This document shows positions 59,685 to 64,000 of a DNA stretch of 64,000 nucleotides, piece by piece. The notes below the pieces were generated by a model. The model was not told the DNA's origin. It ran no database searches and saw nothing but the letters and a program-made list of their open reading frames with translations. Location: positions 1 through 64,000 of the forward strand of contig JAFWGA010000008.1 in assembly GCA_017515325.1 (NCBI GenBank). The letters run 5' to 3'. How positions within the stretch are numbered: position 1 is the stretch's first letter; each line of letters starts with the position of its first letter. The position numbers and the translations under genes are program-made. The stretch comes from Blautia sp. (GTDB lineage: Bacteria > Bacillota > Clostridia > Lachnospirales > Lachnospiraceae).

Positions 59685-62600
59685 ATGGAAAAACAAACTG
59701 CAGGTGTGGCAAAAGCATTGGATCGATATCTAAATCCTGTGGACGTATGGTCGATGGCGTTCGGGTGCATGGTTGGCTGGGGGGTCTTTGCCATGCCGGG
59801 AACGACCTTTCTCCCGGTTGCCGGCCCGGCCGGAACCCTGATCTCCATGTTGCTGGGGATGGCATTCATGCTGATCATCGGGGAAAATTTTTCTTTTCTG
59901 ATGGGGCGGTCTGCCATGACAGGGGGCGCTTATTCCTATACCAAGGAGGCATTTGGCCGGGATCATGCCTTCCTGTGCTCCTGGTATCTTTGTCTGTCCT
60001 ACCTGACCATTGTGTTTCTGAACGGTACAGCCTTGTTTATCATTGTACGGACACTGTTTGCCGACATTGCGCAGAAAGGATTCCATTATTCTGTGGCAGG
60101 AAACACCATATACCTGGGAGAGACGTTGGTATCCGTTTTGGTGCTGGCATCTGTAGGAATTATGTTTGTGCTGGCTAAACCGATGCTTCAACGTCTCCAT
60201 ACCGTTCTGGCGCTGATCCTGTTCGGCGGTATTGTCATTACCGGCGTCTTTTGCCTGCCCCACGCTGCCGCAAGTGGTGAACTGAGTTCCTTTGGCATTC
60301 AAGGACTGAACAGGGGATATGCGGTTCTCAGCCTGGTTATTATGGCACCGTGGGCATTCGTTGGCTTTGAGGTAACAACATTTGATACGGCTCACTTCAG
60401 ATTCCCGATCAAGAGATCCAAAAGAATCATTTTTACTTCCATTGTGGCAGCGACAGTCGCCTATGTTTCCATGACGTTCGTCAGCATTTGCTCGGTGCCC
60501 GACGGTTTTCCGACCTGGCAGGCCTATGTGGAAGGACTGGATGGACTGAGAGGCATTGCTTCCGTACCGACTTTTTTTGCGGTCAAGTCCATCATGGGTA
60601 CTGCGGGTCTGGTTATTATGACGATTACGGCTATTGCGGCTATACTGACCGGGATCATCGGCGGCTTTCGGGCCACAACCCGTGTACTGGCCACTATGGC
60701 AGAGGACAGGATTCTGTCTGAAAAGTTTCAAAACACCACCTACAGTATCGTATTTATTCTGGTTCTGTCCATACTCCTTTCTCTGCTGGGAAGGAACACA
60801 TTGATCTGGTTCGTAGACCTGACATCTCTGGGCGCAATTATCGGGTTTGGGTATTGCTCGGCGGCTGCTTACAAGCTGGCCAAGGCCGAGGGCGACAAGA
60901 AGACGACAGTAACCGGGTTGCTGGGGGCGCTCATTTCGGTGATATTTCTCATTGTGCAGCTTGTTCCCCGGCTGGGAGCTCTGGATGCTATGGCAAGCGA
61001 AGCTTTCCTGCTGCTGGCATTCTGGTGTCTGCTTGGATTTGTATTCTATTGGAGGACAGTTACCAAAAGTAAGTTGACGGAGTACAGTGGGATGTCCACC
61101 TCGGGAACCGCTATGTTTGCCTTGCTTGTCTATTCTGCTCTGATGTGGTTTGTCAAGCGGCTTGGTACGGCGGAAAGTATTCTGCAGGTAAAGCAGATGC
61201 TTGTCTGGGGCGGGATCATCCTGATCGTGATGATATTCGTCGGCCTTGCCATCATGCTCTATATTCAGGATATCGTAAGGCAGAAGCATGAGGTGGTGGA
61301 ACGGGAGAAGATCCACGCGGTGGAGAGCAGTCTGGCAAAGAGCCGGTTTCTTTTTAATATGTCGCATGATATCCGCACCCCGATGAACGCAATCATTGGT
61401 TACACCGTTCTGGCGCGGAGGGAGGAGAGCATCACAAAAATCCGCGAATATCTTGACAAGATTGAAAGCTCCAGCCAGCATCTTCTTGCCCTGATCAATG
61501 ATATCCTGGAAATGAGCCGTATTGAAAGCGGGACGATCGAACTGGAATTTCTTCCCATCGATCTTCAGGCTTTATTCGACAGTATCCGAGACCTGTTTTC
61601 GGAACAGATGAAGCAGAAGAAGATGGATTTCCAGGTTCATACCAGCCAGGTACAGAACCGATATGTCTGGTGCGACAGGAAAAACCTGAATCGGGTGCTG
61701 CTGAATATCCTCAGTAATGCCTATAAGTTTACCCCGGAAGGGGGACAGGTTACCGCTTCACTCTTTGAAGTCGGCAGTGGGGAAAGCGGATACGGTTCCT
61801 ATGAGATCAGGGTACAGGACAACGGAATCGGCATGTCCAGGGAATTTACCGAGAAGATTTTCACTGCCTTTGAACGGGAGCGCACTTCTACCGTCAGCGG
61901 TGTGGAAGGAACCGGACTGGGGATGTCGATCACCAAGAGCATTGTCGACCTGATGGGCGGAACCATTGAGGTGTTCACGGCACCGGGAACCGGCACGACT
62001 ATTGTCATCCGCCTGAAGCTGAAAATCGCCGAAGAGAAGGACGTAACGAAGGATCAGCAGGGGACAGAGACAACAGACAACAGCCAGGAGGCGCAGGAAG
62101 ACGTTTCTATGGACTTCACCGGCAAACGGCTGCTTTTGGTTGAGGACAACCTGATCAACATGGAAATTGCCGAGATGATTCTCTCGGATGCCGGCTTCAC
62201 GGTGGAAACCGCTGAGAACGGCAAAATCGCGCTGGATAAGGTTTCCTCTTCCGAGCCAGGCTACTATGACGCTGTCCTGATGGACATTCAGATGCCGGAA
62301 ATGGACGGCTATGAAGCGACCAGGGCAATTCGTGCCTTACCTAACGCAGACCTGGCCAATATACCGATCCTGGCGATGACAGCGAATGCTTTTAAAGAGG
62401 ATGAGATCGCTGTTCTGGAAGCAGGCATGCAGGCGCATATCGCCAAGCCGGTGGATGTGGATCTGCTGATGAAGACGCTGGCCACAGTGCTTCAAGAGAG
62501 TCATGGATATCGAACATTTTACATAGAGAAGGGAAAGGGCAGCCCTTTGCTGCTGCTCCACGGAAACGGAGAGGACAGTAGTTATTTCCATGGCCAGATT

Positions 62601-63182
62601 GATGCGTTCGCCCAACAATATCACGTGTTTGCGATGGATACGCGGGGCCACGGAAAAACACCAAGGGGAACCATGCCTTTTACGATCCGTCAGTTTGCGG
62701 AAGATCTGCGTTTTTTTATGGATAAGCATCAAATTGAGAGAGCCCATATACTTGGATTTTCTGATGGGGGGAACATTGCCATGATCTTCGCAATGAGATA
62801 TCCGGAGCGGGTGGACCGTCTGATCCTGAACGGCGCTAATCTCAATGCAGGCGGCGTAAAAAGGACCACGCAGATTCCCATTGAGATTGGCTATAGAATA
62901 GCCTGCAGATTTTCCGGGAAGAATGATTCTGCCAGACGGAAGGCAGAGCTGCTGGGGCTGATGGTAAATGATCCGGATGTTGCTCCGGCAGAGCTGGCTG
63001 CAATAGAGGCCAGGACGCTTGTCCTGGCCGGGACAAATGACATGATAAAAGAAAAGCATACCCGCTTAATCGCGGCAAGTATTCCCAACGCAGAACTGAC
63101 ATTCATCAAAGGAAACCATTTTATAGCAGATCAGCATCCCGAAGCATTCAACAGGGCAGTACTGGAGTTTCTGGAAAAATAG
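59685..63182 (+). CDS. APC permease fused to hybrid histidine kinase and alpha/beta hydrolase
   Basis: 1165 residues from the ATG at 59685 (GGGGAG). Residues 10-530 form an APC permease ([37 protein letters not shown]), homologous in layout to the preceding gene. HisKA (545-615) has [11 protein letters not shown] with H561; the HATPase (660-780) has N-box N677 and [14 protein letters not shown]; the receiver (815-930) has D867 and K921. Residues 940-1165 are an alpha/beta hydrolase with nucleophile S1026 (GFSDGGN), D1119 and H1145, all catalytic residues present. The hydrolase is joined right after the receiver domain without a linker. I infer a transporter-sensor kinase whose receiver could gate the hydrolase. 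The substrates are unknown. Confidence 0.93.
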   Translation: MEKQTAGVAKALDRYLNPVDVWSMAFGCMVGWGVFAMPGTTFLPVAGPAGTLISMLLGMAFMLIIGENFSFLMGRSAMTGGAYSYTKEAFGRDHAFLCSWYLCLSYLTIVFLNGTALFIIVRTLFADIAQKGFHYSVAGNTIYLGETLVSVLVLASVGIMFVLAKPMLQRLHTVLALILFGGIVITGVFCLPHAAASGELSSFGIQGLNRGYAVLSLVIMAPWAFVGFEVTTFDTAHFRFPIKRSKRIIFTSIVAATVAYVSMTFVSICSVPDGFPTWQAYVEGLDGLRGIASVPTFFAVKSIMGTAGLVIMTITAIAAILTGIIGGFRATTRVLATMAEDRILSEKFQNTTYSIVFILVLSILLSLLGRNTLIWFVDLTSLGAIIGFGYCSAAAYKLAKAEGDKKTTVTGLLGALISVIFLIVQLVPRLGALDAMASEAFLLLAFWCLLGFVFYWRTVTKSKLTEYSGMSTSGTAMFALLVYSALMWFVKRLGTAESILQVKQMLVWGGIILIVMIFVGLAIMLYIQDIVRQKHEVVEREKIHAVESSLAKSRFLFNMSHDIRTPMNAIIGYTVLARREESITKIREYLDKIESSSQHLLALINDILEMSRIESGTIELEFLPIDLQALFDSIRDLFSEQMKQKKMDFQVHTSQVQNRYVWCDRKNLNRVLLNILSNAYKFTPEGGQVTASLFEVGSGESGYGSYEIRVQDNGIGMSREFTEKIFTAFERERTSTVSGVEGTGLGMSITKSIVDLMGGTIEVFTAPGTGTTIVIRLKLKIAEEKDVTKDQQGTETTDNSQEAQEDVSMDFTGKRLLLVEDNLINMEIAEMILSDAGFTVETAENGKIALDKVSSSEPGYYDAVLMDIQMPEMDGYEATRAIRALPNADLANIPILAMTANAFKEDEIAVLEAGMQAHIAKPVDVDLLMKTLATVLQESHGYRTFYIEKGKGSPLLLLHGNGEDSSYFHGQIDAFAQQYHVFAMDTRGHGKTPRGTMPFTIRQFAEDLRFFMDKHQIERAHILGFSDGGNIAMIFAMRYPERVDRLILNGANLNAGGVKRTTQIPIEIGYRIACRFSGKNDSARRKAELLGLMVNDPDVAPAELAAIEARTLVLAGTNDMIKEKHTRLIAASIPNAELTFIKGNHFIADQHPEAFNRAVLEFLEK

Positions 63183-63223
63183 AGATTACCGGTCAGTGCT
63201 TTATGCTGCGTAGTGACTGTTTC

Positions 63224-63252
63224 TTGACTTTTGCAGGGGTGAAGTGTAGAAT
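63224..63252 (+). promoter_or_regulatory. Promoter of the HPrK-like gene
   Basis: TTGACT at 63224-63229, 17 bases, TAGAAT at 63247-63252. It lies 180 bases before the next start codon; the leader includes a repeat-like stretch (CGGAACAATCCGTAG). Confidence 0.7.
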
Positions 63253-63433
63253 ATTGGCACAATTAGGAATAGATGCACTTTTGAGGATTGAACTGTAAAA
63301 GGAGTCTGTGCCGGTCTCGGAACTGCGAAGCGCGGAACAATCCGTAGAAATCATTTTTGCAGTATAATCAAATATGGTTGAACAGTTCCAATTCGTGCGT
63401 ATATTATGATACAGGAGACTGGCTAAGTATGTA

Positions 63434-64000
63434 ATGAAAGCGCAAAGAGTGAACTTTACAATCTCCCTTGCTGACGTCCCCGTCTGTATTTCCTGCCGCT
63501 ATCAGGAGAACAAAGCCTTCCTGCAGGATTATCTGACGGATCGCAGGCCTCTGTTCACTGTCAGTCCGACAGACCAGGATATCCGTCGGATGCAGGAGGA
63601 CTTTGACCGGATGGATGAAGCGGACGGAATCCCAAAGCAGCAGAGAACAGAAAGGCTTCTGGAGAACAATGCCATTCACGCCCTGCTGGCTGAAAAGCTG
63701 GTGGAATACGGGGTGCTGCTGATGCATGGGTCTGCACTGTGTATGGACGGACAGGGGATTATCTTCACCGGCAAAAGCGGTACGGGCAAAAGCACTCATG
63801 CCAGACTTTGGCGGGAGGCTTTTGGCAGCCGGGTGTGGATGATCAATGATGATAAACCCTTGATCCGGCTCGCAGATGGCAAGGCTGTGGTTTATGGTTC
63901 TCCCTGGGACGGAAAACATCATCTTAGCCGTAATGCCTGCGCCCCGTTGAAGGCCATCGTGAGCCTGCACCGGGACAGGAACAACCGCATTGAGCCGATG
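63434..64000 (+). CDS. HPr-kinase-like P-loop protein, partial at the window end
   Basis: At least 189 codons without stop, continuing past the right edge. It begins MKAQRVNFTISLADVPVCIS and carries a P-loop FTGKSGTGKSTHARLWREAF near residues 111-130 and a following INDDKPLIRL Asp pair near 139-148. This is the pattern of HprK/P-like kinases of the type often found beside PqqD-containing or RiPP-like gene sets. The C-terminal half is missing, so phosphorylase/kinase motifs cannot be judged. No downstream genes are visible. The RBS is not optimal (AGGAGA, about 15 bases upstream). Confidence 0.75.
   Translation, partial: MKAQRVNFTISLADVPVCISCRYQENKAFLQDYLTDRRPLFTVSPTDQDIRRMQEDFDRMDEADGIPKQQRTERLLENNAIHALLAEKLVEYGVLLMHGSALCMDGQGIIFTGKSGTGKSTHARLWREAFGSRVWMINDDKPLIRLADGKAVVYGSPWDGKHHLSRNACAPLKAIVSLHRDRNNRIEPM

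Noticed and set aside
59730-61481. 583-codon ORF on the minus strand
   Set aside because: Antisense to the permease-kinase fusion; its translation is rich in His, Gln and Arg without any recognisable domain.

Overview
The window looks like chromosomal DNA of an anaerobic Clostridia member, most likely Lachnospiraceae. This is inferred from gene content: two GH3 beta-glucosidases, corrinoid methyl transfer, B12 uptake, an Amt-PII fusion, secreted flavin reductase, GGDEF/EAL and histidine-kinase proteins with long transporter N-termini. Promoters are consistently TTGACA/TATAAT with 16-18 bp spacers, and ribosome binding sites are strong AGGAGG-type. No rRNA, tRNA, CRISPR array, intact insertion sequence or replication origin was found.

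Layout. 0-11.6 kb: DUF2284 protein, corrinoid protein and methyl-THF:corrinoid methyltransferase (minus), then two divergent GH3 enzymes, one membrane-anchored with permuted domains and one secreted with an NPY-repeat N-terminus, then a ferredoxin and an ACT-ACT-metallo-beta-lactamase protein. This block is bracketed by an inverted intergenic repeat. 11.6-18.2 kb: peptide-binding protein, membrane protein, M3 oligoendopeptidase, GH1 phospho-beta-glucosidase and an Rrf2 regulator (minus). 18.4-22.5 kb: cysteine desulfurase, NifU scaffold, O-acetylhomoserine sulfhydrylase and cysteine synthase, divergent from the Rrf2 gene, with matching palindromes in both promoters. 22.5-33.1 kb: guaA-pyrG, a macro-domain/von Willebrand A pair, an Amt-PII fusion and a frameshifted PEP/pyruvate-binding-domain gene. 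guaA and amt have near-identical leaders: promoter, then immediately an intrinsic terminator, which suggests attenuation of a nitrogen/glutamine regulon.

33.2-44 kb is an accessory zone: three flavodoxin-like proteins, a nitrilase, an M28 peptidase preceded by a possible 360-nt structured RNA, and at least six decayed genes (alpha/beta hydrolases, serine recombinase, uvrA-like, yfcE, GH51). 44-53 kb: XRE regulator, protein phosphatase, secreted FMN/FAD reductase, RecQ, and a btuFCD-like corrinoid importer behind a cobalamin riboswitch. This importer plausibly supplies the corrinoid used by the methyltransferase pair at the window start.

53-64 kb: a nitroreductase, a GNAT-ProX fusion, and the most remarkable part, two adjacent giant proteins that each begin with a complete amino-acid permease of the APC type. 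One continues into GGDEF-REC-GGDEF-EAL-PAS-like domains, the other into histidine kinase-ATPase-REC-alpha/beta hydrolase. Together they look like a transporter-coupled signalling system linking amino-acid transport or sensing to a phosphorelay and c-di-GMP turnover. A partial HPrK-like kinase gene runs off the right edge.

At least six families of short palindromic intergenic repeats are scattered through the window. Several double as terminators, and one shows compensatory base changes between copies.
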